The translations under genes were made by a program, and so were the position numbers. Below are positions 17,788 through 26,114 of a DNA stretch of 64,000 nt, piece after piece. Numbering within the stretch: position 1 is the stretch's first letter; each line of letters opens with the position of its first letter. This DNA comes from Methanoregula sp. (GTDB taxonomy: Archaea > Halobacteriota > Methanomicrobia > Methanomicrobiales > Methanospirillaceae): NCBI GenBank assembly GCA_041645435.1, contig JBAZQB010000003.1:310001-374000 (forward strand). Direction: 5' to 3'. The notes beneath the pieces are model-generated. The model was not told the DNA's origin and did not search any database. It worked only from the letters and a program-made list of their open reading frames with translations.

Positions 17788-18645
17788 ATGAAAGTGATCT
17801 GCACTGAAAAATCCCAGATACTTGCAACACGCCTTGCCCGGGCGCAAAAGACTTCGGTTGTCGAGGTTAAATATTCCCGTTTTCCTGACGGCGAGCTGTA
17901 TCTTATTGCCGGAGAACTGGACACTGAAACTGTTATTGTCAGCAGTGTTGTGGACAATGATGCCCTTGTCCAGCTGCTCCTGTTAATCGATGCCTGTGAA
18001 GGTTCGGATATCAGGCTTGTTATTCCTTATATGGGGTATGCACGACAGGACAAGCAGTTCAGGCAAGGAGAGCCACTCAGCGCACGCGCGGTTGCCCGGG
18101 CGATCAGCAGGGGCGTTTCCGAATGCATTACGGTCAATATCCATGAGCCCGACGTTCTCAGGTATTTTGGAGCGCCTGCCCGAAATATCTCTCTTGCAAC
18201 AGATATTGGTGCATATATCAAAACGCTCGAACTGAAAAATCCGCTCATCCTCGCTCCTGACGATGGGGCCCTGGCATTTGCCGGACAGGTGGCATCGGCG
18301 GGAGGATGGGAGTATGATCACCTCGAGAAGACTCGGCTGAGTGGCGAACAGGTGACAATGGCACCAAAGGCATTATCTGCTGCATCACGCCCTGTGGTGA
18401 TCGTGGATGATATCATCTCAACCGGGGGAACGATTGCTACTGCTTCCGGTATGCTTTACGCGCAGGGAGCAACGGACGTATACGCCGCATGTGTGCACGG
18501 GGTGCTTACCGGGGGCGCATATGTCCGCCTTGTCGAAGCGGGAGTCCGGGATGTCATTTGCAGCGATACGATCGAGCGCGGATGCAGCACGGTATCTGCC
18601 GCAGGCCAGATCGCTCTTGCACTGCAGACACGCACAAAACGGTAA
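17788..18645 (+). CDS. prs: Ribose-phosphate pyrophosphokinase
   Basis: A 285-residue enzyme that makes phosphoribosyl pyrophosphate from ribose 5-phosphate and ATP, feeding purine, pyrimidine, histidine and tryptophan synthesis. The PRPP-binding signature VVIVDDIISTGGTI is at residues 203-216. The flexible-loop arginine region IPYMGYARQDKQFRQGEPLSA is at 79-98, and RFPDGE near 31-36 is the ATP-binding segment. The length agrees with the shorter class typical of archaea. It is followed closely by nob1 and gfcR on the same strand. The gene for amidophosphoribosyltransferase, which uses its product, is at 29-30.6 kb. Confidence 0.95.
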   Translation: MKVICTEKSQILATRLARAQKTSVVEVKYSRFPDGELYLIAGELDTETVIVSSVVDNDALVQLLLLIDACEGSDIRLVIPYMGYARQDKQFRQGEPLSARAVARAISRGVSECITVNIHEPDVLRYFGAPARNISLATDIGAYIKTLELKNPLILAPDDGALAFAGQVASAGGWEYDHLEKTRLSGEQVTMAPKALSAASRPVVIVDDIISTGGTIATASGMLYAQGATDVYAACVHGVLTGGAYVRLVEAGVRDVICSDTIERGCSTVSAAGQIALALQTRTKR

Positions 18646-18699
18646 TTATGAACAGACGATGGACTATATTATCCCCATTTTCCTCTTTTGGATAAGCCT

Positions 18700-19155
18700 A
18701 TGAAATCCATTCTGGATTCAAGTGTTTTTTTCTCAGAATGCCCGGTAGAAGGTGAGATATTCACCACACCGTCAGTATGTGACGAATTGAGGGATATCCG
18801 TTCAAAGGGAAAGTTTGAGAAGTTGTGCGCTGAAGGACTCCGGGTAATGTCACCGGGGCCGGAGAGCATGGAAAAAGTGACAGCTGCTGCAAAAAAAACA
18901 CGAGATTCCGGTGTAATTTCAGATACGGATTGCGAGTTGCTGGCTCTCGCACTTGAGGCAGACGCAGTGCTTTATACAGATGATTTTGCCATCCAGAATG
19001 TTGCCAGCATTCTGGGAGTGCAAATACACCCCATCCTCCAGCGGAAAGCAAAGCGAGTTCACTGGAAATACCGGTGTACGGGGTGCGGCAGGTACTTTGA
19101 TCACGATGGCGAATGCCTTATCTGCGGCTCAGCGATTAAAAGAAAACTTAAATAG
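18700..19155 (+). CDS. nob1: rRNA maturation endonuclease Nob1
   Basis: About 151 residues: an N-terminal PIN domain followed by a zinc ribbon, the standard Nob1 arrangement. PIN acidic residues are visible in LDSSVFF (D6), in the segment CDELRDI, and in SDTDCELLALA and YTDDFAIQN. The zinc ribbon has two CxxC pairs near the end (YRCTGCGRYF and GECLICGSA). Nob1 cuts the 3' end of 16S rRNA in late 30S maturation. The ATG at 18700 is preferred over an in-frame TTG 12 bases upstream, since Nob1 proteins begin directly with the PIN aspartate strand. It lies between prs and gfcR. Confidence 0.92.
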   Translation: MKSILDSSVFFSECPVEGEIFTTPSVCDELRDIRSKGKFEKLCAEGLRVMSPGPESMEKVTAAAKKTRDSGVISDTDCELLALALEADAVLYTDDFAIQNVASILGVQIHPILQRKAKRVHWKYRCTGCGRYFDHDGECLICGSAIKRKLK

Positions 19156-19176
19156 ATTCCGGAGAATCTCTCTGGT

Positions 19177-19785
19177 ATGTCTTCCCTTGACGATCTGATT
19201 GGCAGAGCAAAGATGCTCCTTGCTGAAGGACATAGTCCGGGTCAGATTGCTGATGAACTCTCATTGTCCATGGAAACAGTGACATGGCTTCTCACCCAGG
19301 CAAAAGGAACAACCGCCCCAAAAGATGTACATATCGACTGGTCAGCAGTCTCCAGCCAGGCACCCCTTCTTGAAGAGACAGCAATGATGCTCCTCAACCG
19401 GTATTACCAGGATCAGGGCTCAGAGGGCTTCTCATCTCCGGCTGCTGAAGTGGTCGTGGGTATCGCACTCTCCGGTATCCCGCTTGCAACCCTTATCGCG
19501 GTCCAGGAAGCTGCACAGCTCTCGATCTACCACCCGGCAAAGCAGAACCAGAGTGAAAAACCAATGGGATCAATCAGCGGGAACTTTGCTCCTGTCAGCG
19601 GAAAGCGGTGTATCATCGTCGATGATGTGATCACTTCAGGAAAAACCATGCATGAAGTGGTGAAATACTTAAAAAAGCACAATGCGGTGCCGGTTGCCAT
19701 CTGGGTAATCTTTGACAAGCGCGGCATCAAGGATATCGAGGGTGTACCTGTCTATTCACTCTTCAAAATATCCCGCATTGACTGA
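19177..19785 (+). CDS. gfcR: GfcR-type regulator with PRPP-binding (orotate phosphoribosyltransferase-like) domain
   Basis: A 202-residue protein with an N-terminal helix-turn-helix (GHSPGQIADELSLSMETVTWLL, residues about 18-40) and a phosphoribosyltransferase domain carrying the PRPP motif CIIVDDVITSGKT at 145-157. This architecture is that of archaeal GfcR proteins, which were first annotated as orotate phosphoribosyltransferase-like. In haloarchaea GfcR activates sugar catabolism genes. In a methanogen it probably senses a phosphoribosyl metabolite or PRPP; the target genes are unknown. Its place two genes downstream of prs, the PRPP-producing gene, is suggestive. Confidence 0.88.
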   Translation: MSSLDDLIGRAKMLLAEGHSPGQIADELSLSMETVTWLLTQAKGTTAPKDVHIDWSAVSSQAPLLEETAMMLLNRYYQDQGSEGFSSPAAEVVVGIALSGIPLATLIAVQEAAQLSIYHPAKQNQSEKPMGSISGNFAPVSGKRCIIVDDVITSGKTMHEVVKYLKKHNAVPVAIWVIFDKRGIKDIEGVPVYSLFKISRID

Positions 19786-19818
19786 TCCTTCTCTTTTTTC
19801 AGAATCCCACTCAACACA

Positions 19819-19826
19819 TATATATA
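19819..19826 (+). promoter_or_regulatory. TATA box of the thermosome gene
   Basis: A TATATATA box lies about 44 bases before the thermosome ATG, predicting a transcript start near 19848 and a 5' leader of about 20 bases. A GGAG ribosome binding site lies inside that leader, eight bases before the start. Confidence 0.7.
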
Positions 19827-19866
19827 GAAGTTCAATTCCACCTTTTACATCATCGGAGTATCCATT

Positions 19867-21465
19867 ATGCTATCTGGACAGCCAATTATCATTCTAAAAG
19901 AAAATGTAGAGCGTAATCGTGGCAAAGAAGCCCAGCGCTCGAATATTACCGCAGCAAAAGCAATAGCCGGTGCTGTTAGGACAACCCTTGGCCCACGGGG
20001 AATGGACAAGATGCTTGTCAGTTCCACCGGGGATATCGTGATTACCAATGATGGCGCGACAATATTAGGAGAGATCGCAGTACAACACCCCGGAGCAAAG
20101 ATGGTCATCGAAGTCGCAAGGACCCAGGATGATGAGGTCGGCGACGGAACCACCACCGCAGTGATCCTTGTCGGTGCACTGATGGAACAGGCAGAAACCA
20201 TGCTCGAACAGGGTATCCACCCGACCGTGATTGCAGAGGGATACCGCCTCGGTATGAACAAATCACTCGAGATCCTTAACAGCCTCTCCCATAAAGTCGA
20301 CCCGACTGACCGGAAGACCCTGCTGAAGATAGCAGACACCGCCATCACCGGCAAATCGATCGAGTGCGTGAAAGAAAAGCTCGATGCCATCATCGTTGAT
20401 GCCGTAATGGCAGTAGCCGAGAAGGCCGGCACGAAATATATCGTCGATGAAGATGACGTGATGATCAAGAAGCAGAAAGGCCAGTCAATGGACGATGCTG
20501 AACTGATCCGTGGCGTTGTTATAGACAAGACACGCGCTCATGATGGCATGCCCCGTAAGATCACCAAGGCAAAGGTCGCAATGATCGCCACCCCCTTAGA
20601 GATCACCAAGACCCAGGTCAAGGCAAAGATCAAGATCTCGAGTGCAGACCAGATTGCTGCATTCAGCGAGCAGGAACGCGAGACGCTCAAGAAACTTGCA
20701 GATGCGGTTGTCGACAGCGGTGCAAACGTTCTCCTCTGCCAGAAGGGCATTGCAGACGCGGTCCAGTTCTACCTTGCAAAGAGTGGTATCCTGGCAATCG
20801 AAGATATCCCTGAAGCGGACATGAAATACGCTGCACGGGCAATGCATGCAACCATCCTCAACAAAGCCGAATCCCTGACATCAAAAGATCTCGGTATTGC
20901 AGAGCTTGTTGAAGAAGACAATGACGTCAACCTTACCAGGATCTCCGGTTGCAAGAATCCCAAGACAATCACGATCCTGCTCAGAGGTACCAGCGATTAC
21001 CTGCTTGACGAGCTTGAGCGTGCAGTGGTTGACGGGACCCGCGTGGTTATGGACGCAATGGAAGATGGCACGTACGTAGTCGGTGGCGGTGCAGTCGAGA
21101 CTGAACTGCTCATGAAGGTAAGGGACTATGCAGCAACCATGGGCGGCAGGGTCCAGATTGCCATCGAAGCCTATGCAGGGGCATTTGAATCAATTCCCCG
21201 AACGCTTGCCGAAAACTCGGGTTTTAACCCGATTGATAAATTAGTAGAGCTCAAGAACGTTCATTCCAAGGGCAAAAAGAATGCCGGGCTCAATGTCTAT
21301 AACGGCACTATTGTGGATATGCTCGCAGAAGGGGTTATTGAGCCGCTCAGGTCAAAGCGCCAGTCAATCCAGAGTGCATCCGAGACTGCCGTCATGCTCA
21401 TCCGTGTGGATGATATGATGATCACCCAGTCAAGGCCAGGCGGCATGCCGCCGGGCATGATGTAA
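19867..21465 (+). CDS. thsA: Thermosome (group II chaperonin) subunit
   Basis: A 532-residue group II chaperonin subunit. Conserved ATPase segments are TLGPRGMDKML (about 38-48), TNDGATIL (59-66), GDGTTTAVIL (92-101), and a C-terminal GGGAVETEL with the EAYAGAFESIPRTLAENSG stretch. The tail is rich in Gly and Met (RPGGMPPGMM), as is usual. Subunits assemble into a double ring of sixteen with a built-in lid and fold cytosolic proteins. It stands alone, with its own strong TATA box and a T-rich stretch after the stop. Codon choice is highly regular, fitting an abundant protein. Confidence 0.97.
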   Translation: MLSGQPIIILKENVERNRGKEAQRSNITAAKAIAGAVRTTLGPRGMDKMLVSSTGDIVITNDGATILGEIAVQHPGAKMVIEVARTQDDEVGDGTTTAVILVGALMEQAETMLEQGIHPTVIAEGYRLGMNKSLEILNSLSHKVDPTDRKTLLKIADTAITGKSIECVKEKLDAIIVDAVMAVAEKAGTKYIVDEDDVMIKKQKGQSMDDAELIRGVVIDKTRAHDGMPRKITKAKVAMIATPLEITKTQVKAKIKISSADQIAAFSEQERETLKKLADAVVDSGANVLLCQKGIADAVQFYLAKSGILAIEDIPEADMKYAARAMHATILNKAESLTSKDLGIAELVEEDNDVNLTRISGCKNPKTITILLRGTSDYLLDELERAVVDGTRVVMDAMEDGTYVVGGGAVETELLMKVRDYAATMGGRVQIAIEAYAGAFESIPRTLAENSGFNPIDKLVELKNVHSKGKKNAGLNVYNGTIVDMLAEGVIEPLRSKRQSIQSASETAVMLIRVDDMMITQSRPGGMPPGMM

Positions 21466-21493
21466 TTTTCCAATTTTTTCCCCAATAATTTTT
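21466..21493 (+). terminator. T-rich terminator after the thermosome gene
   Basis: Three T runs (TTTT, TTTTTT, TTTTT) follow the thermosome stop codon within 28 bases. Runs of T are the usual archaeal intrinsic termination signal, and no gene reads on from here. Confidence 0.55.
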
Positions 21494-21640
21494 CCTGTAC
21501 TGCTTTCCTTCCTCAAGCACCTTGACGGTCGTTTTTGCATAAAATCCGATACCCTGACGGTGCTGCAACGAAGGGGCAGAACATATGCAGGCTTCAGATA
21601 AGTATTAGAACAATTGATGGAAAAAATAAGAGAGCCGTGT

Positions 21641-21725
21641 GCCGAGGTAGTCTAGCCCGGGAAGGCGGTAGCCTCGAAAGCTACTGGCGCCCTGCGCCTC
21701 GGGAGTTCAAATCTCCCCCTCGGCG
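21641..21725 (+). tRNA. tRNA-Ser (anticodon CGA)
   Basis: An 85-base class II tRNA. The acceptor stem GCCGAGG pairs with CCTCGGC at the end, with discriminator G. The anticodon arm is GTAGC-CTCGAAA-GCTAC, giving anticodon CGA (serine, codon UCG). A long GC-rich variable arm precedes the T arm, whose loop contains TTCAAAT. CCA is not encoded. A short hairpin with a T-rich tail follows (GGAG...CTCC then CTTTCTTTTCC). Confidence 0.95.
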
Positions 21726-22092
21726 TATGAACCGGAGGATATTTAATCTCCTTTCTTTTCCTTTGCCATTTCTTCATAAAAAATCGGTTAATAAAAGTAT
21801 TTCCTGTTTCCCGCATCCGAATTCCTATGACAGACAAAAAAAGATTTTAATAAAATATCCAGGTAAATTTACTCAGAAAGAGCATCTATTCGTAGAGAAC
21901 TAAAAATATCGATTATTTAGGGCCTATTTGCCTAAAAAACCAAAACCGTTCAATATTTGAACTTATAGTAATTTGAAAATGATTAAATACATGATGTTCC
22001 CATTATGATGTATACGGGATCCTTCCAAGTATAAATAAGGGCCCAAAAAATGAGTGAAGGAATTGCTGCAACAGGCAATCAGGAGAAAACCC
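21726..22092 (+). other. A/T-rich intergenic stretch with a TATA box for the next small gene
   Basis: No gene is visible in this AT-rich 367-base stretch between tRNA-Ser and a small membrane protein gene. At 22030-22037 lies a clear TATA box, TATAAATA, with purine-rich bases before it. It predicts a transcript start near 22058, about 35 bases before the start codon of the small gene. I looked for an integrase remnant or a duplicated tRNA end and saw neither. Confidence 0.6.
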
Positions 22093-22296
22093 ATGATCCG
22101 GATCAGGAAGAACAAACCGCAGATATCGCCCGACACGAAATCCTTCCGCATTATCCGCAGGTTAAACCTCAACCGGACATATACCCCGTTAAAGATAGGG
22201 GCAATTGTAGGATACATCCTGTTAGGGATGCTGTCAGCATCCACATCCATGTTCGGTATTCTTGTAGGTGCGGTTCTCCGTATAGTCGGGTTATAA
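22093..22296 (+). CDS. Small membrane protein, function unknown
   Basis: A 67-residue protein. The first half is strongly basic (MIRIRKNKPQISPD, then FRIIRRLNLNR). The second half is one long hydrophobic segment (IGAIVGYILLGMLSASTSMFGILVGAVLRIVG), so it should sit in the membrane with its basic end inside. The start is well supported: AGGAG lies seven bases before the ATG, and a TATAAATA box lies about 60 bases upstream. Longer frames across the same DNA (on this strand from 22050, and on the other strand) lack such signals. I do not recognise the family. Confidence 0.65.
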   Translation: MIRIRKNKPQISPDTKSFRIIRRLNLNRTYTPLKIGAIVGYILLGMLSASTSMFGILVGAVLRIVGL

Positions 22297-22339
22297 TTCT
22301 CCGCATACATCTCCCTTTTTTTAGTGTTTCAATCGGTTG

Positions 22340-22564
22340 TTACCAATATGCCAGTATTCCCAGGGCTCCATGAATCCCAGCAAGGCATAGTGCAATCACC
22401 GCACACCGCGGGTGCCATTTGAATGGGATTGTACGTATCCCTTTGAAGTTCAGTACGGCTATCGTTGCCGTGAACAGGAATGCCAGCAGGGTCAGTACAC
22501 CAAGGTACATGATAAGCGGTTTTCCAAAAATAAGGAAATAACTGATATCCTGAAACATAATCAC
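22340..22564 (-). CDS. Small membrane protein, possibly heme-binding helices
   Basis: A 74-residue protein with two membrane segments (YLGVLTLLAFLFTATIAVL and CAVIALCLAGIHGALGILAYW). The segment KWHPRCAVIALCLAGIHGALG places two histidines 15 residues apart, one near each end of the second helix, which is reminiscent of heme-ligating helices in cytochrome b561 or ferric reductase type proteins. This is a resemblance only; one helix pair is too little for a full cytochrome. Its start overlaps the stop of the cupredoxin-like lipoprotein by four bases, so the two are co-translated. Confidence 0.6.
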   Translation of the reverse strand: MIMFQDISYFLIFGKPLIMYLGVLTLLAFLFTATIAVLNFKGIRTIPFKWHPRCAVIALCLAGIHGALGILAYW

Positions 22565-23025
22565 ACCACAATAACCGTGCCTTTTGGAATCGAATGGATC
22601 ATATCATTAAAATCAAAGGACCCCGGCTGATCGAAAATCCAGCTCCAGCTCTGGCCCGGGGAGAGGAGGGGTGAAATTTTAATATTTTCCAGTGCGATCC
22701 TGTGTGTCGGATTATACAGGGCTGCATCTGCAGTGGAATCATCATTTACCCATCGGACGGTTGATCCAGATTTCACGGTTATTCTTGTCGGGTCAAATCC
22801 CTTTTTGTTGATATGGATGGTATTATCGGATACAACATTCTGGATGGTCGGAGACACGGACCCGGTTGTCAAAATTGCCTGGGGAGTGACAAACGTCGCT
22901 TGCGGAACAGTCACTGCAGGAGTAGGTACAGGAGTTGTTACAGGTTGTGCAGGTGCGGGCTGGGTACAACCACTGACCAGCATCAGGAGCACTGCAACAG
23001 TGAAAATTATCATACTTTTTTTCAT
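22561..23025 (-). CDS. Cupredoxin-like lipoprotein with lost copper ligands
   Basis: About 154 residues from the ATG that gives MKKSMIIFTVAVLL. A lipobox (VSGC) is followed by a long Pro/Thr linker. The C-terminal 90 residues look like a plastocyanin/amicyanin fold: GFDPTRITVKSGSTVRWVNDDST, then SPGQSWSWIFDQPGSFDF and the final KGTVIVV strand. In typical members the last loop reads C-x-x-H-P-x-M; here it reads D-M-I-H-S-I-P, so cysteine and methionine are absent and only the histidine is kept. Copper binding is therefore doubtful. It is anchored outside the cell and co-translated with a two-helix membrane protein. Confidence 0.75.
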   Translation of the reverse strand: MKKSMIIFTVAVLLMLVSGCTQPAPAQPVTTPVPTPAVTVPQATFVTPQAILTTGSVSPTIQNVVSDNTIHINKKGFDPTRITVKSGSTVRWVNDDSTADAALYNPTHRIALENIKISPLLSPGQSWSWIFDQPGSFDFNDMIHSIPKGTVIVV

Positions 23026-23120
23026 AATGAGATCTCTTAAACCTCCCGTAATAAAAATCATGCACTGTGCTATGCCCGCAGACAGAAGGGATTAAAAACG
23101 GGATAGATACTTCGGCATAT

Positions 23121-25268
23121 TCAGGTTTCCTGCCGGGGCGCTGACAGAGAGACTGGCAGGACCGATATTGTTATCTCCCGAAAAAAATCCCTGAATTCTT
23201 CCACATGATAGTAATCGGAGAGGGCCATCTCACGAAAAGGTATTTCCGGGAGAGCCCGGGCAAATTTCCAACCTTCCACAGGAGGCAGGGGAAGCAGGGA
23301 ACTTAGCACTCCGTGTTCCATTCCCTGGATCTCCCGCAACGCAACCGCCACCCGGTCGGCGGCCCCTTCTTTTCCTGCACGGTGGATTCTGATCACAAAA
23401 TCATTGTACCGGACCTGTACTTTGCCCCCGAGCCGGTGCTGGAGCAGATGAGTCAATACACGGTTGAACCGGCTGCCGTTTAAGGAATAAATGGTTACCA
23501 CAACACCCCTCTCACCCTTACGCTCCCGTATATAAAGCCCGGTTTTTCCGACGCCATCAGGAATGCGGGTGAGAGCTATGCCGAGAATCTCTTGATCCCC
23601 ATCCATGAGGGGAAGCACGGACCCGCCCCGGGCACATATTGCCTGAACCTGCCGGCAGACCAGCGGGGAGTACCCGGCGTCACTACCCGTCCAGAATATA
23701 CCTGATGCTGCGGAACTGGAAGGCACCACAACGACAAGGTTGTGCCCCTCATCACACTTGACCATGGACCAACTCTGCCCACCGAGCGAAATTTCCCCAT
23801 CGTGCTGGCTGTTGACGAACCGGGCATCAAGCTTGCCCACGACTTCTCCATCAGGAGTAACAGCCCTATACTCACCTCCACCGCAGATTACCGAATACAG
23901 ATCCTTCCAGTTCGACCTGCCGAACTCCCGTTCCGCAGTACTCCCCAGCATCACCATCTCACCATCGGGGGTCAGGTATCCTTCCGCAATGAGATGCGTG
24001 ATAATATCATCGAGCATTATCGGAGCAATGGCGGCAAAAACAGGGTGCGAGAGGACTGATCCCCGCAACTGCCGCCGGCTGGCACGGGCATGCCGGGACA
24101 GGTACAGAAAGAGCTGCTGGATCAGGACGTTATACGGTTTTATTAACGGGGTTAAGGGTTCAACTTCCTTATTCATCGCGCATTCAATGATCGCAATGCT
24201 GCAGAGGAGTTCGCAGGGATCTTTAAGCAACCACGCCACATAGGCTGCTTTTCCCCTTCTGCCGCTCCGCCCCAGCCGCTGGAGGAACGATGAGACCGAG
24301 TTCGGGGGACCGACCTGCACCACCACATCAAGATCCCCGATATCAATACCAAGCTCCAGCGTGCTCGTGCAGATGATACAGGCACCATCCTGTGAGGAGA
24401 AGGCTTCTTCGGATGCCTTCCGCGTAGCCAGCGACAGAGATGAATGGTGGATGTGGAGGTTCCGGATCCTCCCCGAAGCCGATCGCATCAGTTTTTCTGC
24501 AACACTCCGGCTGTTGACAAACACCAGTGCTTTTTTTCCCTTTACAAGCCTGACAAGTGCATCGATCCGTTTGTCCTCATCATCCTCCACAATGAACTGG
24601 AATTGCTTTTCTTTCGGTGGGGCTGGGATGGCAACCAGTTCGCTCTCCTGCCGGTTATCGGACATCCAGCACAGCACCTCCTCAGGATTACCGGTAGTTG
24701 CCGAGAGACCTATGCGCTGGACGTGATGTTTTGTGATCCGGTCAAGCTCGTTGAGCAGCACCTTGAGCTGCACACCGCGCTCTGATTCCACAAATGCATG
24801 GAGTTCATCGATAATGACGGTCCTCACGCGCTGGAGATCGGCAGACAGGGTTTTTTCCTGTAAGAGCACCTCAAGGGATTCAGGTGTGATCATCAGGAAA
24901 TGGGGAGGTTCCCCATCCTTCCAGCCGCGATCCCCTTTTGAAACATCCCCATGCCACTTCATCACAGAGAGCGATGTGGGAATGCAGAATTCCCTGAAAC
25001 GGTCCTCCTGGTCATTGATCAGCGCTTTAAGGGGTGAAATGTAGAGGCACACTACTCCCATCCTGCCGTGCTTTAAGATGTCATCCATCACCGGTATAAG
25101 CGCTGCTTCCGACTTGCCCCCTGCCGTTGGTGCGATGATCAGTGCATCTTTTCCTGCTGAAACGGCGGTATACGCACGCTCCTGTACCTCGCGGAGCTCT
25201 GTCCAGTCCAGACGCTGGGCGAGCACCTGCTGGAGGGATTCGTGGAGGGTGGCAAATACCAAGGACAT
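23121..25268 (-). CDS. Lhr-type DEAD/DEAH-box helicase
   Basis: A 715-residue superfamily 2 helicase. Walker A is APTAGGKSE at about 46-54, motif II is DELH at 154-157, motif III is SATTGN near 190, and motif VI is QRLGRSGRRG near 335. The VQVGPPNSVSSFLQRLGRSGRRG arrangement and the region after it match Lhr-like helicases. The protein is shorter than full Lhr, so parts of the C-terminal domain may be reduced. Archaeal Lhr-type enzymes unwind DNA and RNA:DNA hybrids and are thought to act in repair. The gene stands alone, with 59 bases to the cupredoxin-like gene that follows on the same strand. Confidence 0.88.
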   Translation of the reverse strand: MSLVFATLHESLQQVLAQRLDWTELREVQERAYTAVSAGKDALIIAPTAGGKSEAALIPVMDDILKHGRMGVVCLYISPLKALINDQEDRFREFCIPTSLSVMKWHGDVSKGDRGWKDGEPPHFLMITPESLEVLLQEKTLSADLQRVRTVIIDELHAFVESERGVQLKVLLNELDRITKHHVQRIGLSATTGNPEEVLCWMSDNRQESELVAIPAPPKEKQFQFIVEDDEDKRIDALVRLVKGKKALVFVNSRSVAEKLMRSASGRIRNLHIHHSSLSLATRKASEEAFSSQDGACIICTSTLELGIDIGDLDVVVQVGPPNSVSSFLQRLGRSGRRGKAAYVAWLLKDPCELLCSIAIIECAMNKEVEPLTPLIKPYNVLIQQLFLYLSRHARASRRQLRGSVLSHPVFAAIAPIMLDDIITHLIAEGYLTPDGEMVMLGSTAEREFGRSNWKDLYSVICGGGEYRAVTPDGEVVGKLDARFVNSQHDGEISLGGQSWSMVKCDEGHNLVVVVPSSSAASGIFWTGSDAGYSPLVCRQVQAICARGGSVLPLMDGDQEILGIALTRIPDGVGKTGLYIRERKGERGVVVTIYSLNGSRFNRVLTHLLQHRLGGKVQVRYNDFVIRIHRAGKEGAADRVAVALREIQGMEHGVLSSLLPLPPVEGWKFARALPEIPFREMALSDYYHVEEFRDFFREITISVLPVSLSAPRQET

Positions 25269-25657
25269 AGTTCGGTACAGCGTTTTGCCTTGTGCAATAT
25301 GGTCTTTCCGGCCATGTAGATCTACGAGTGATCAGAATCGTACAAAATGTCAGGTAATAATGCATAAAGGGTAAAGTGTTAATTTGGCCCCTAATTTCTA
25401 ATTAAAATCTTGCGATAATATAACTCGGAAGAATTATTTTGACGCTCGTAGGGGCTACGGCAATACCTCCGCTCCAGCCACTGTAGCGGCCCCTAAACAG
25501 CGATAATTGCGCTAACGGATTTCACACACAACAAGAAAAAGGAATACCGGCAAGCAGCAGGTGGCGGTAGCTGCGATTGGATAATTTCCCAATCAGGGGA
25601 ATTTTTTTCCCTCGGATCAGGAGAAACTTTTTTTGTCCAGCGCGACGACTGATAATC
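25269..25657. other. Intergenic region with a bulged hairpin
   Basis: There is no credible gene in this 389-base stretch between the divergent helicase and dehydratase genes. At 25450-25494 is a hairpin with arms AGGGGCTAC and GTAG-CGG-CCCCT, nine base pairs with a three-base bulge. It may be extended by GGC...GCC inside the loop, and ACA follows two bases after the stem. The string GGCCCCTAA occurs at 25386-25394 and again in the hairpin arm. Low-complexity AT sequence fills the rest. A small RNA is possible but unproven. Confidence 0.4.
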
Positions 25658-25990
25658 ATGGAACTCGCGCAGAACAAATGCACCACCTACCGGGCGGGAT
25701 CACCCCCGTTAACGAGAAAGGAGACTATGGAGCTCCTGTCACAGGTACCCGGCTGGTCACTTGACAGTGGCCACCTGACGCGGACGTTCGAGCTGGCGAG
25801 CGCTGGTGCATGCATAACGTTTTTTACCGAGGTCATGGATCTTGCAGTCCAGGAAGGTCATTTCCCCGATATCACCATGAAAGAGTCGCGGTATTTTGAG
25901 GTCCGGTTCTATACTTACCCTGCCGGGGGGCTGACCTTAAACGATTTCATTATGGCAGCAAAGATTAACGCGAAGGATAAAACGCAGTAA
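25658..25990 (+). CDS. Pterin-4a-carbinolamine dehydratase (PCD/DCoH) family protein
   Basis: A 110-residue protein from the ATG at MELAQNKC. The length and the order of segments fit pterin-4a-carbinolamine dehydratases: LTRKETMELLSQVPGWSLDSGHLTRTFEL, then FFTEVMDLAVQEGHFPDITM and RFYTYPAGGLTLNDFIMAAKIN. The active-site motif, usually E-x-x-x-H-H-P, reads QEGHFPD here, keeping the first histidine and the proline. There is no aromatic amino acid hydroxylase in view, so a role in pterin recycling or as a stabilising partner in methanopterin chemistry is speculative. The gene is monocistronic. Confidence 0.82.
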   Translation: MELAQNKCTTYRAGSPPLTRKETMELLSQVPGWSLDSGHLTRTFELASAGACITFFTEVMDLAVQEGHFPDITMKESRYFEVRFYTYPAGGLTLNDFIMAAKINAKDKTQ

Positions 25991-26114
25991 ACCATTTTTA
26001 CAGCAAAAGTAAGTTATCATTCCCATTGGCAGTGCCCGGAATACATCGCGTAAATATTCTTCAATGTTGCTACGGGACACATCTTTGTCCCTTTGCATGG
26101 GTTTAAAAAAAGGA

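Noticed and set aside
21641..22092. tRNA-Ser as an integration site with an attached element
   Set aside because: I found no repeated copy of the tRNA 3' end and no integrase gene downstream; genes after it are ordinary or small.
21963..22310. 115-codon frame on the minus strand over the small membrane gene
   Set aside because: There is no ribosome binding site, and TATA and Shine-Dalgarno signals support the opposite strand.
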